From NCBI GenBank assembly GCA_003235325.1, contig QJWQ01000159.1, forward strand, positions 1-39,112: a stretch of DNA of 39,112 nucleotides, in the 5' to 3' direction. The DNA is from Gammaproteobacteria bacterium (GTDB lineage: Bacteria; Pseudomonadota; Gammaproteobacteria; Pseudomonadales; Porticoccaceae). Below, in pieces: positions 1 through 8,686 of this stretch; position 1 is the first letter of the stretch; each line of letters starts with the position of its first letter. The notes under the pieces were generated by a model. It was not told the origin of the DNA, searched no databases, and worked only from the letters and a program-made list of their open reading frames with translations. Position numbers and translations under genes: made by a program.

Positions 1-1
1 G

Positions 2-2410
2 ACGATCAACCGCGTGCCCGACAGTTTTATCTTCGCTGCAGAAGTGCTGATTAAACCCCAGGACAATACCTCCCTCGAAGGGCTCTACAAATCGCACACC
101 ATGTTCTGCACGCAGTGCGAGGCGGAAGGCTTTCGAAAAATCACCTTTTACCTGGACCGGCCCGATGTGATGTCGGAATTTACCACAACCCTGGTAGCAG
201 AGAAGAAGCGTTACCCGGTGCTTTTATCCAATGGCAATCCCATCGACCGGGGTGAACTCGGAGATGGTCGCCACTGGCAGACCTGGCACGATCCCTACCG
301 CAAACCCGCCTACCTGTTTGCCATGGTTGCCGGTCCGCTGTCGTCCGTCGAGGACAGTTTCACCACCTGTAGCGGACGCCAAATCGCCCTGAAGATTTTT
401 GTCGAGAAAAAAGACCTGGATAAATGCGACTTCGCCCTGCAGTCCCTGAAAAAGGCCATGCGCTGGGACGAGGAAAAGTACGGCCGAGAGTACGATCTGG
501 ATATTTTCATGATTGTAGCGGTGGATGATTTCAATATGGGCGCCATGGAGAACAAGGGGCTCAATATTTTTAACAGCGCGGCGGTCCTGGCCCGCCAGGA
601 GACCACCACAGATGCCAGTTTTCAGAGAATTGAAAGCATCGTTGCCCACGAATATTTTCACAACTGGTCCGGGAACCGGGTCACCTGTCGGGACTGGTTT
701 CAGCTCAGCCTCAAGGAGGGCTTTACCGTTTTCAGGGATTCGCAATTTTCTGCCGATATGAATTCCGCTACGGTCAAGCGGGTGGAAAATGTCAGCACAC
801 TGCGAACCCTGCAGTTTGCCGAAGACGCCGGCCCGATGGCGCACCCGGTGCAGCCGGCATCCTTTATGGAGATTTCAAACTTCTACACCATGACCGTGTA
901 TGAAAAGGGCGCGGAAGTGGTACGAATGATTCAGACCCTGCTGGGGCCGGAAAAATTTCGGCAGGGTTGTGACCTCTATTTTGACCGTTATGACGGTCAG
1001 GCCGTCACCATCGAAGATTTTGTCGCCGCCATGGCCGAGGTCAGCGGCCGGGATTTCAACCAGTTCATGAACTGGTATCGCCAGGCGGGCACACCGCGTC
1101 TTGACGTGGAGGGTTCCTACGATGCCGCTTGCCGAACTTACACCCTCAACTTCAGCCAGAGTTGCCCGCCGACGCCGGATACTGCCCAGAAGCAGCCATT
1201 TTTGATTCCGGTAAAAATGGGGCTGGTGGGTAGCCAGGGCGATTTACCGCTAATCCTCGCCTCAGGGAATTCCATTGGTATCGCGGGGCAGACCGGATCC
1301 GAAATTGTGCTCGAGATCTCCGAGCCTCATCAGCGAGTGGTGTTTGAACAGGTCGAGGAACCACCGGTGCCGTCCCTGCTCAGGGGGCTGTCGGCGCCGG
1401 TGAAATGGCATTTCCCTTACAGTAGAGAACAATTGAAATTCCTGATGGTACGGGACAGTGATGGCTTTAACTGCTGGGATGCCAGCCAGCAACTGGGCAA
1501 GTTAATACTGCAGGAAATGATCTCGGCTCAGGTTGACGGCCGTGATGTTGAACTTGATACCCGTCTCATCGATGCCTACCGGCCACTTTTGCTGGACTGC
1601 TCTCTGGATCCGGCGATGGTCGCCCAAACGCTGGTACTGCCCACGGAAGCCCTGCTCAGTGAGGAGGCAGACGTCATCCATGTTCAAGCCATACACCAGG
1701 CCAGACAGCGGGCCCGTCTCAGCCTTGCGGCTGCGCTCGCGAGTGAATTTGAGCAGGCGTACAGGAGCAATACCAGTGTCCAGCCGTATGCACCTACCGC
1801 TGATCAGATAGCGCGTCGCAGTCTGAAAAATATGGCCCTTGCCTATCTGGTCCTGACCGGCGAGGAAACATTCATAGAACAGGCCTATCACCAGTTTGAC
1901 ACCGCAGACAATATGACCGATGCCTATTCAGCTTTACTGTCACTGGTCAATGCTGATTTCCCTCTGGCCAGGGATCTCGCAAAAAAAGCACTGGATAACT
2001 TCTACCTGCAGTGGCGAGAGGAGCCACTGGTGGTCAACCAGTGGCTGCAATTACAGGCAACCTGCATGCTGCCAGGGGGCCTGGAACGGGTGCAGGTGTT
2101 GCTGGAACACGAGGCCTTTGATATCAAAAATCCCAACAAGGTGCGAGCTCTGATCGGCGCCTTTACCCACGGTAATATGGTCAATTTCCACCGATCTGAC
2201 GGGGCTGGTTACCGGTTTCTGGGGGACAAGATCCTGGAACTGGATCGGCTCAATCCACAGATTGCCTCGCGACAATTGACACCACTGACACGCTGGCGGA
2301 AGTTTCCTGTGTTGCAGGCGGAGAGAATGCAACAACAGCTTCAGAGGATTTTGGCCCAACCGGGATTGTCTCCGGATGTCTACGAGGTGGCGTCAAAAAG
2401 CCTCAAATAA
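2..2410 (+). CDS. pepN: Aminopeptidase N (M1 family), 5' end outside the window
   Basis: Zinc metallo-aminopeptidase that removes N-terminal residues from peptides in the cytoplasm, part of the last stage of protein turnover. The frame is open from base 2, so the gene starts upstream; about 800 of the usual ~870-880 residues are present and only part of the N-terminal beta domain is missing. The M1 exopeptidase motif GAMEN lies at 539-553. The zinc site HEYFH starts at 647, and the third ligand glutamate follows in the LSLKEG motif about 18 residues later. The whole chain, including the C-terminal helical domain with the [12 protein letters not shown] stretch, matches my memory of E. coli PepN closely. 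It ends convergently with the PTS gene, 189 bases away. No frameshift or unusual composition was seen. Family assignment is very secure; only the true start cannot be given. Confidence 0.97.
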   Translation, partial: TINRVPDSFIFAAEVLIKPQDNTSLEGLYKSHTMFCTQCEAEGFRKITFYLDRPDVMSEFTTTLVAEKKRYPVLLSNGNPIDRGELGDGRHWQTWHDPYRKPAYLFAMVAGPLSSVEDSFTTCSGRQIALKIFVEKKDLDKCDFALQSLKKAMRWDEEKYGREYDLDIFMIVAVDDFNMGAMENKGLNIFNSAAVLARQETTTDASFQRIESIVAHEYFHNWSGNRVTCRDWFQLSLKEGFTVFRDSQFSADMNSATVKRVENVSTLRTLQFAEDAGPMAHPVQPASFMEISNFYTMTVYEKGAEVVRMIQTLLGPEKFRQGCDLYFDRYDGQAVTIEDFVAAMAEVSGRDFNQFMNWYRQAGTPRLDVEGSYDAACRTYTLNFSQSCPPTPDTAQKQPFLIPVKMGLVGSQGDLPLILASGNSIGIAGQTGSEIVLEISEPHQRVVFEQVEEPPVPSLLRGLSAPVKWHFPYSREQLKFLMVRDSDGFNCWDASQQLGKLILQEMISAQVDGRDVELDTRLIDAYRPLLLDCSLDPAMVAQTLVLPTEALLSEEADVIHVQAIHQARQRARLSLAAALASEFEQAYRSNTSVQPYAPTADQIARRSLKNMALAYLVLTGEETFIEQAYHQFDTADNMTDAYSALLSLVNADFPLARDLAKKALDNFYLQWREEPLVVNQWLQLQATCMLPGGLERVQVLLEHEAFDIKNPNKVRALIGAFTHGNMVNFHRSDGAGYRFLGDKILELDRLNPQIASRQLTPLTRWRKFPVLQAERMQQQLQRILAQPGLSPDVYEVASKSLK

Positions 2411-2530
2411 TACCCTCAACGTTAAAAATCGCCGGGTCGTTGCCATTCAATGCCTTGCCGCCTGCGGTGTCTGAATAAAGCTTCCTGCGGTGGTGTAGGC
2501 TCGAGAACGGAAGACACCGTGGCTTTCTTG

Positions 2531-2558
2531 AAGGTAACAGGCTCAAGGTAACAGGCCC
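2531..2558. repeat. 14 bp tandem duplication between pepN and the PTS gene
   Basis: Two adjacent copies, AAGGTAACAGGCTC and AAGGTAACAGGCCC, differ at one base. They sit in the 189-base gap between two convergent genes. A 7 bp inverted repeat (GGTGTCT at 2466-2472, AGACACC at 2512-2518) lies just before them. No T-run follows either, so a terminator is not supported. Confidence 0.6.
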
Positions 2559-2599
2559 AAAGTTCGCAAGGCGAATACCAGGTAGTGCCGATGACAACA

Positions 2600-4552
2600 T
2601 TAGCGGTAGTGCTTTTCTCCGAGGTTGCCTGTTTGCGCCTTCGACTCGATCTCCCCGGATTTTTTTAACAGTCCTGCCAGCACCGCTGTCAACAGGACAC
2701 CACCGGTAATTGCCAGGCAGTATTGCGGCCAATGTTTGACCAGGGGGATCACGAAAATACCTCCGTGGGGAACCAGCAGTTCACAGCGAAAGACCATAGA
2801 CAACGCACTGGCCGTTATGGCTCCAAGCATACAGGGCGGTATTACCCGCCAGGGATTTTCCCGGGCAAACGAAATCACTCCCTCCGTCACAAAACAGGTG
2901 CCCTTGAGGAAACAGGATCTGCCCTGCCGATGTTCGATCTGGTTATAACGGCGGCCAAACACCAGGGTTGCTAGCCCAATCCCCAGAGGGGGTACCATAC
3001 CGCCCGCCATGGTTGCGGCAGCGGGTAGGTAATTGCCCATGCCGATACCAATAATGCCGAAAGTGTAGGCGATTTTGTTGATGGGGCCCCCGAGATCGAT
3101 CGCCATCATGGCCCCCAGCGAAACCCCTAGCAGCAGCCTGTCCAGCGTCTCCATAGCAAACAACCAGCGTGCGATGCTCGAATTTAGGGTTTCCATCGGC
3201 GACATAAGGAGCCACGCCATGCCGCCACACAAAGTAAGGCCCAGCAGCGGGAACAGCAAGGTGGCCTTGATGGTTTCGAGTCCGCGGGGGATACACCGCA
3301 ACAGCCTGCTTATTGCCAGCAGGCCATAGCCGCCCAGTAATCCCGCCACAATGCCACCCAGCAGGCCGGCCTGTGCCTGACCCAGCAGATAGCCGCCGAC
3401 CATAGATGGCATCAGGGCTGTCCGTCCGGCGATACTGCGGCCAATAAATCCGGCCAATACCGTAGCCAACAGACCGAATGCGCCCTGTGTTCCCCCCAGA
3501 AGTTGCATCCAGGCTGCTATGTGGCCAGATATTGTTCCTGCAGCTTCGGTCTCACCATTACCAATCATCGACGACAGGCTGATCAGAACCCCTCCGGCAA
3601 TCACGAAAGGCAGGATAGTGGAGATGCCGTACATGATGTGTCGATACAGATCCAGAATAACATTGGCGACACCTGACCTGTCGCCGCCGGTGCTGATGTC
3701 AGTCGATTTGTCAGCCTGCTCCGACAGGGCCTTTTTTATCAATTTCTCCGGATCATTGATGGCATCTGTGACCCAGGCTTCGATGACGGGCTTGTCGGCA
3801 AAACGGCGGGTATCCACTTTGCGGTCCACCGCCAGGATTACGGCTTTGGCATGAGCGATATCGTCTGCGGTCAATCTGCCCTTGACCCCCACCGATCCAT
3901 GGGTTTCCACCAAAAGTTTAATTCCCATATGCCGCGCGGCTTCGCGGAGGCGCTCTGCGGCCATATAGGTATGGGAAACACCCACGGGACAGGATGTCAC
4001 CGCTGCGATCATCAGCGGAGTTTCGGCCTCTTCATGGGGTTGATCCGGTTCATCAGCCCCGGGGGCGCCAGTTTCGACACTGCTGAACAGTTCTATGATT
4101 TCGGCGGCGGAACCTGCCTGCAGCAATTGTTGCCGACATTTTTCCTCATTCAAATGGCAACAGGCGGATGCGAGAATTTCAAGGTGAGCGCTTTCCCCTT
4201 CAAGGGGTTCGGCAATCATCAGGAAAAATCGTGAAGGCTGTCCATCCAACGCGCCGAAATCAATACCGTTGCGGGCGATGCCAAAAACCACGGCAGCCTC
4301 CAGCACGGCGTCCGAACGGGCATGGGGTATCGCTACTCCCTGTTCGAGGCCGGTGCTGCCCGTTGTTTCGCGCTCTTCAATGGCTTGAAGAAAGGCATTT
4401 CGATCCCTCAATTTGCCGGCCCGGTCCAGGATATCCACCAGTTCCGCCAGAACGGAGTGCTTGTCACTGCTGTTGAGATGGAGGCAGATGCGTTTTGCAG
4501 ACAACAAATTCTGCAGTGCTATGGGGTTAGACAAGATAGGGCCTGTTAACAC
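2600..4552 (-). CDS. PTS fructose-family permease, fused IIA-IIB-IIC
   Basis: Membrane transporter that takes up a sugar and phosphorylates it using phosphate from HPr. Domains in order: IIA (about residues 10-160) with active His77 in GVAIPHARS; IIB (about 178-280) with active Cys188 in TSCPVGVSHT; IIC (about 295-640), hydrophobic, with the GGPINK motif and an FVTEGVISFA motif where most relatives have EGAIPF. The IIA-IIB-IIC order in one chain of 650 residues is like MngA (mannosylglycerate) or Gram-positive FruA, not the E. coli FruA/FruB split, so the substrate could be fructose or another sugar. No enzyme I, HPr, fruK or regulator gene lies nearby. The start is a GTG without a clear ribosome binding site, so it may be misplaced by a few codons; TTG at codon 7 is another choice. 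Confidence 0.9.
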   Translation of the reverse strand: MLTGPILSNPIALQNLLSAKRICLHLNSSDKHSVLAELVDILDRAGKLRDRNAFLQAIEERETTGSTGLEQGVAIPHARSDAVLEAAVVFGIARNGIDFGALDGQPSRFFLMIAEPLEGESAHLEILASACCHLNEEKCRQQLLQAGSAAEIIELFSSVETGAPGADEPDQPHEEAETPLMIAAVTSCPVGVSHTYMAAERLREAARHMGIKLLVETHGSVGVKGRLTADDIAHAKAVILAVDRKVDTRRFADKPVIEAWVTDAINDPEKLIKKALSEQADKSTDISTGGDRSGVANVILDLYRHIMYGISTILPFVIAGGVLISLSSMIGNGETEAAGTISGHIAAWMQLLGGTQGAFGLLATVLAGFIGRSIAGRTALMPSMVGGYLLGQAQAGLLGGIVAGLLGGYGLLAISRLLRCIPRGLETIKATLLFPLLGLTLCGGMAWLLMSPMETLNSSIARWLFAMETLDRLLLGVSLGAMMAIDLGGPINKIAYTFGIIGIGMGNYLPAAATMAGGMVPPLGIGLATLVFGRRYNQIEHRQGRSCFLKGTCFVTEGVISFARENPWRVIPPCMLGAITASALSMVFRCELLVPHGGIFVIPLVKHWPQYCLAITGGVLLTAVLAGLLKKSGEIESKAQTGNLGEKHYR

Positions 4553-5106
4553 TAATGGGGTTATCGTTGCTGGTGGCCATTTTACTGCCCGGCGAGGCAG
4601 AAAGAGCGTGGTGTGGTGATTCTACATGAGCGATTGATAACGAAGCCGGGCAGAAAATGGACCCAGCCCCAAGTCTTTTAAAAAAAGGGGTTGCGGCTAA
4701 AAATTCACCACTAAGCGTTGCTCGTCGCTCATTTGGAGTGACCAAACTACTCTCCTCGCGCCTTGACTGGTGAATTTTTAGACACAACAACGGCAATCCA
4801 ATGAGTGTAAGCAGGCCCTACGTCCTTATGCAGGAAACGCGTTTTGCCAGAGGAGATGGTCGAAAAGGATAGACTCGCAATTACCCCGGCACAAGTACCC
4901 TGTAAAACGGTCTGATCAGGAGGTTTATGAGACAAGGCGATTGCCCCATGCCAATGCTATCGGGCGAGACGTGCGGGTTCGATGCATCGGGGCTACTTTT
5001 ATCCTGCCAGTATATTTACGGGCCACCCATCACACGCTCTTCAGGTGGCAACGGCTCGGGCTTCGAAGACAATATAACAATAGGCTCCGGCCCTCTGTTA
5101 ACCGGA
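4553..5106. other. 554-base intergenic region between the PTS gene and parA
   Basis: No convincing gene. Short open frames exist on both strands but run through the inverted-repeat element at 4691-4787 or into antisense parA and have no recognisable product. The region holds that element and, upstream of it, a run of seven A's next to GGGG. An AGGAGG-ATG at 4919-4929 opens a 104-codon frame that overlaps antisense parA and is not accepted as a gene. Confidence 0.6.
4691..4787. repeat. 97 bp MITE-like inverted-repeat element
   Basis: The left arm (4691-4710) and the reverse complement of the right arm (4768-4787) agree at 18 of 20 bases, with a perfect 14 bp core CTAAAAATTCACCA. The interior carries a smaller stem, TTTGG at 4732-4736 pairing with CCAAA at 4742-4746. 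It contains no gene and lies in an intergenic space. This is typical of small non-autonomous elements or repeated extragenic palindromes, but copy number cannot be judged from one window. Confidence 0.6.
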
Positions 5107-5916
5107 TCAGGCCACTGCCGAAGCCTCGCTCTCCGACTTGACTGCCTGGTTCTGGGTCAGGTAACCGTAAAGCTCGACAAACTGCTGGGTCAGGTTGTGG
5201 GTAGGGGCAAAGTGAATCAGAGGTTTGTTGGCCTCGTGTGATTCGCGCATTTTTACTGACTGGTTCAGATAGACCGGCAAAATCGGTTGTTGCTCGGCCT
5301 TGATTTCCTCGATGATTCTGGTGGGCAGGCTGGCCCGGGGCTGGAACAGATTGACGACAATGCCTTCGATATTCAGCTTGCTATTGTGATCCTCCCGTAT
5401 TTCGTCGAGAACATCGAGAATGCTGTACAGCGCCCTTCGGGAGAAGGCATCGCAGTCAAAGGGAATCAGGCAGCGGTCGGCGCTGATCAGGGCGGCGTTG
5501 GTGTAAAAATTCAGGGCGGGGGCGGTATCGATGTAGATTTCGTCGAATTCCGGCTCGAGGGCGTCAATCAGATCCCTGAGCTTGTATATCTTGTGGCGTG
5601 ATTCCAGCTTTGATTCCAGGTCATCCAGTTCCCGGTTCGAAGGGATAATAAACAGGTTGTCAAAATCAGTTTCATAGGCGTATTCAATCGGTGCCTGCCG
5701 ACTGCGGGAGATGCGCAGGCTGTCCTTGAAAAAATCGGCGATGCTGGTTTCCAGTTCATCCGGGGCCATTCCCAGCAGGTAGTGTGTGCTATTGGCCTGA
5801 GGGTCAAGATCGATGACCAGTACCCTTTTACCCTGGCTGGCGGCAATGGCTGCGAGATTGCAGGTGATACTGGATTTTCCGACGCCACCTTTCTGATTGA
5901 AAACGACTCTGCGCAT
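5107..5916 (-). CDS. Orphan ParA/Soj-type ATPase
   Basis: Deviant Walker ATPase of the ParA/MinD superfamily, which positions DNA or protein cargo by ATP-dependent nucleoid binding. The 269-residue chain begins MRRVVFNQKGGVGKSS, giving the KGGVGKS motif at residues 9-15 with both signature lysines; the IDLDPQ motif follows at about 35-40 and the A' region contains IDTAPAL. I chose ATG at 5916 because GGGAGG lies 5-6 bases upstream and the family motif begins near residue 8; a longer frame to 5955 has no such site. There is no parB, no parS-like array, and no mobility or chemotaxis genes next to it, so the cargo is unknown. Similar orphan ParA proteins occur in Pseudomonas. A short palindrome CCGAT-ATG-ATCGG (5926-5938) touches the ribosome binding site. 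It is divergent from tpx. Confidence 0.9.
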   Translation of the reverse strand: MRRVVFNQKGGVGKSSITCNLAAIAASQGKRVLVIDLDPQANSTHYLLGMAPDELETSIADFFKDSLRISRSRQAPIEYAYETDFDNLFIIPSNRELDDLESKLESRHKIYKLRDLIDALEPEFDEIYIDTAPALNFYTNAALISADRCLIPFDCDAFSRRALYSILDVLDEIREDHNSKLNIEGIVVNLFQPRASLPTRIIEEIKAEQQPILPVYLNQSVKMRESHEANKPLIHFAPTHNLTQQFVELYGYLTQNQAVKSESEASAVA

Positions 5917-6089
5917 GGTTCCCTCCCGATATGATCGGTTGATGAGTGCCCGCATTCTACAGGAATCCTTTTGCCTGCGGAAACCATGCCTTTAAAACAT
6001 CTGCCGGAGACATTTTGTCAAGCTTCCGGACCGGCGTCTGGGGTATCGAATGGTATTCTGATAGGCTTGGCGGCCGCAGTCACACAAGG

Positions 6090-6103
6090 CTGCTTTAAAG
6101 CAG
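6090..6103. promoter_or_regulatory. Perfect 14 bp palindrome upstream of tpx (operator candidate)
   Basis: CTGCTTTAAAGCAG is perfectly self-complementary and ends 48 bases before the tpx start codon, in the parA-tpx divergent region. Position and symmetry fit a dimeric regulator, but no known consensus was matched. Confidence 0.35.
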
Positions 6104-6151
6104 ATCGATCCTGCGCCAACAATAGCCGATGAAAATTGACAGGAGATTCAA

Positions 6152-6649
6152 ATGGCCCAAGTCACCCTTAAAGGCAATGCCATGCACACCGCCGGCGATT
6201 TGCCAGCCGTGGGTTCACAACTTCCCGGTTTTACACTGACCGCCGGCGATCTGAGCAGCAAGTCTGCCGCGGATTTTGCCGGCAAGAAGCTGGTGCTGAA
6301 TATCTTCCCCAGCATCGACACCCCTACCTGTGCCGCATCGGTTCGCAGCTTCAACGAGAAGGCTGCCGGCCGGACAGATGCAGTCGTTCTCTGTATTTCG
6401 GCAGATCTGCCGTTTGCCCAGGCACGTTTCTGTGGCGCCGAAGGTATCGACGGTGTTGAAAACCTCTCCACTTTCCGTTCTCCGGAGTTTGGTCGTGACT
6501 ATGGAATCCAGTTGGTGGATGGCCCGCTGGCAGGTCTTCAGGCCCGCGCAGTTGTCGTCGCCGGGGCCGACGGCAAGGTGCTCTACACGCAACTGGTCAA
6601 CGAAGTTGCCGATGAACCCAACTACGAAGCAGCCCTGGCAGTTCTCTGA
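6152..6649 (+). CDS. tpx: Thiol peroxidase (atypical 2-Cys peroxiredoxin)
   Basis: Reduces hydrogen peroxide and alkyl hydroperoxides, usually with thioredoxin as reductant. The 165-residue length is standard for Tpx. The peroxidatic cysteine is Cys60 in the TPTC motif and the resolving cysteine is Cys94 in RFCGAEG, the usual spacing in this family. The start ATG at 6152 has AGGAG 7 bases upstream. The gene stands alone between divergent parA and the convergent batD end, with a strong terminator at 6737-6767, so it is probably a single-gene transcript. A palindrome 48 bases upstream may be a regulator site. There are no odd features, and the assignment is secure. Confidence 0.97.
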   Translation: MAQVTLKGNAMHTAGDLPAVGSQLPGFTLTAGDLSSKSAADFAGKKLVLNIFPSIDTPTCAASVRSFNEKAAGRTDAVVLCISADLPFAQARFCGAEGIDGVENLSTFRSPEFGRDYGIQLVDGPLAGLQARAVVVAGADGKVLYTQLVNEVADEPNYEAALAVL

Positions 6650-6736
6650 TCAATCCTGGTTTACATGGGTTGCCACTCAGGGTTCAGTTGTCGCAGATCT
6701 TTTGATTGCTGTGAATTTCGATAACCAGTGAGACAG

Positions 6737-6767
6737 TGGCCGGCTCCAATGGGGCCGGCCATTTTTT
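6737..6767 (+). terminator. Rho-independent terminator after tpx
   Basis: An 8 bp perfect stem, TGGCCGGC (6737-6744) with GCCGGCCA (6754-6761), is followed by TTTTTT. It is about 90 bases after the tpx stop and points in the direction of tpx. Confidence 0.85.
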
Positions 6768-6896
6768 ACCCTGTCAGTGACGCCGATTGTTTGTGCTCTG
6801 TTGCCGGCATCCCGGTTGTTTCCAGAATCATATTCGTAAGCCCGCAAGCGCTGATTTCAACCATTTTATGGGTCCAAAACAGCAGGGGGATTGCAC

Positions 6897-8684
6897 CTAC
6901 CCCTGTCCTTGCAGAGGGTACAGCGGTTTCAGCCCGACGACGGCTTTTTCGGGCGTCGGTTTGCCTAATTTTCGCACCTCGGACAGACGATCGATTATCA
7001 ACTGAATATTCGGTTGTGCCGCTGAATTATCCCTTGTCGGCGCCTTGTCCGCTGCTGGATCGCCCGGCTGCGCGCTCTCAGTACCGGGTCTGGCAAAAAG
7101 TACAGCGTCCAGTCGCTGAAACTCTGCGGCCAGGTCCGCGCATCCCGGTTGTTGCGCAATCTGCTGCAATCGGTAAACAGTTTCCGAACGCCAGTACAGC
7201 CGTGCCCAATGCAACAGGGTTTCACGAAACTTGGCCGTAGGACCTTCACGGGAAATCTGCCTCAAGGACTCAAAGGCCTGTTTCTCGGAAAGGGATTCAT
7301 CTTCTCCGGCAGCGGGCACCGGTTTCGAATGTCGGCCTCGCCACCAGAGACTGGCAAAAAGCCCTGCCAGCAGCAGCAGCAGGACATTGGTCAGCGCCAG
7401 CATTCCGGTCCAAAAATCGACCTGACCGGTCGATGCCATCATGCCGTCGTCGCTCACACTGGCCTTTACCTCGGGAATTTCTGTTGCCGCTGGAGGTGTT
7501 TCGGGGATATCGGCGGCAGCAACAGTCAGGGTTTCAGCCTCTAGCACTGTTTCCCGCAACTGACCGGACACGGTGTCCCACCATTTGACCCGAATCGGAG
7601 GCAGGGTGATCTCACCCGGTTTGGTCGGGACTATGGCCATGGATTCAATGCGGGTACCGACAATACCGGAGCCCCCCGGGTGGTCCTCAATAGTGGGCTG
7701 GTCCGGATACAGACGGAAACCGTTGGCCTCGGCAATGTCCAGAGGTGGTAGCTGGGCGCCGGTGAGACCCTGGGCAGACAGTATCAAGGACCGGGTCACG
7801 GGCTCGCCCACCACGAGACTGTCTACCGGTCTGCTCCAGCGCTGGGCCAGGCTCATCCCCTTGCTCGGCAACCACTGGGGTAATTGCAGGTCCGGTGGAA
7901 CCGGCCGAACACTGAGATTTTTGGTATCTGATCGAAGCAGGATTTGCTTGCCGCTGCGGCCAAATAGGGGGTTGGTGAAGGGCGAGCGGGGATCGGGAAT
8001 GGCGCCGCTGTATCGGAGCGGCGGTATGGTCAGGTCACCGCTTTTTTCCGCAAAGATTGCCCAGGTGGTTTCAACCACCGTATAGGTGACACCGTTGACC
8101 GTTTTCTGGTACTGGCTTTCCTTGGCCTTGATTACCCGGGCGCCGGGCACTTCGGGTTCTGTGGCGGTGAAATTATTGAGCATCACCGAGGTGTAAAAAC
8201 GTATGGTGAGCAGGGCCTGTTCCTGGACATAAACCTGCTGCTTGTCCAGTTCGGTTTCGATGAAAACCGGCTGGTCGGTTGTGGCGGTGCTGGCCGCAGC
8301 ACGAACCTCGATTTCCAGGGCGTTGCTGACTTCGCCATTCAAATGCAGTGAGGGAATCAGGAGTTTGCCCTTGCGTTTCGGTAACAGGGTCAGGGACCAC
8401 TGGGTGAAAGACTGGTCCTGGCCGCCACCAAAAGACAACTGGCTCTGGCGCTGGTTATGGATGATCTCCCAGTCCTGGTTCAGGACCGATACATCCAGTT
8501 CGCCCAGGGTCTGCCCTTCGTAACGGATTTTGAGGGTCAGGGTTTCGTTAAAGGCGATCTGATCGCGGTCCGCGCTGGCACTGAGTTCCGAGGCCAGCGC
8601 CGGGTAAACAGCAAACAGCAAAAGGCCCCAGAGCCATATTGTCTTTAAATACAGCCGGATGACAGTCGAATTCGGTTTGAACAT
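6897..8684 (-). CDS. batD: BatD-like membrane-anchored protein
   Basis: Last gene of the moxR/Bat operon. BatD-type proteins are exported, anchored proteins that accompany VWA proteins of the Bat group; their biochemical role is not established, though Bat genes have been linked to oxygen or stress tolerance in Bacteroides and Leptospira. The 595-residue chain has a signal peptide (residues 1-31, ending PALA), a long periplasmic region of beta-type repeats, a membrane helix at about 425-448 (WTGMLALTNVLLLLLAG), and a cytoplasmic tail. I placed the start at ATG 8684, two bases after the stop of the preceding gene; a TTG three codons upstream overlaps that stop and sits too close to AGAGGA. It is convergent with tpx. 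Confidence 0.88.
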   Translation of the reverse strand: MFKPNSTVIRLYLKTIWLWGLLLFAVYPALASELSASADRDQIAFNETLTLKIRYEGQTLGELDVSVLNQDWEIIHNQRQSQLSFGGGQDQSFTQWSLTLLPKRKGKLLIPSLHLNGEVSNALEIEVRAAASTATTDQPVFIETELDKQQVYVQEQALLTIRFYTSVMLNNFTATEPEVPGARVIKAKESQYQKTVNGVTYTVVETTWAIFAEKSGDLTIPPLRYSGAIPDPRSPFTNPLFGRSGKQILLRSDTKNLSVRPVPPDLQLPQWLPSKGMSLAQRWSRPVDSLVVGEPVTRSLILSAQGLTGAQLPPLDIAEANGFRLYPDQPTIEDHPGGSGIVGTRIESMAIVPTKPGEITLPPIRVKWWDTVSGQLRETVLEAETLTVAAADIPETPPAATEIPEVKASVSDDGMMASTGQVDFWTGMLALTNVLLLLLAGLFASLWWRGRHSKPVPAAGEDESLSEKQAFESLRQISREGPTAKFRETLLHWARLYWRSETVYRLQQIAQQPGCADLAAEFQRLDAVLFARPGTESAQPGDPAADKAPTRDNSAAQPNIQLIIDRLSEVRKLGKPTPEKAVVGLKPLYPLQGQG

Positions 8685-8686
8685 GG

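Noticed and set aside
4527-4796. 89-codon minus-strand frame upstream of the PTS gene
   Set aside because: It overlaps the PTS start and reads straight through the inverted-repeat element.
4927-5241. 104-codon plus-strand frame preceded by AGGAGG
   Set aside because: The spacer is only 3 bases, the second half is antisense to parA, and the product resembles nothing known.
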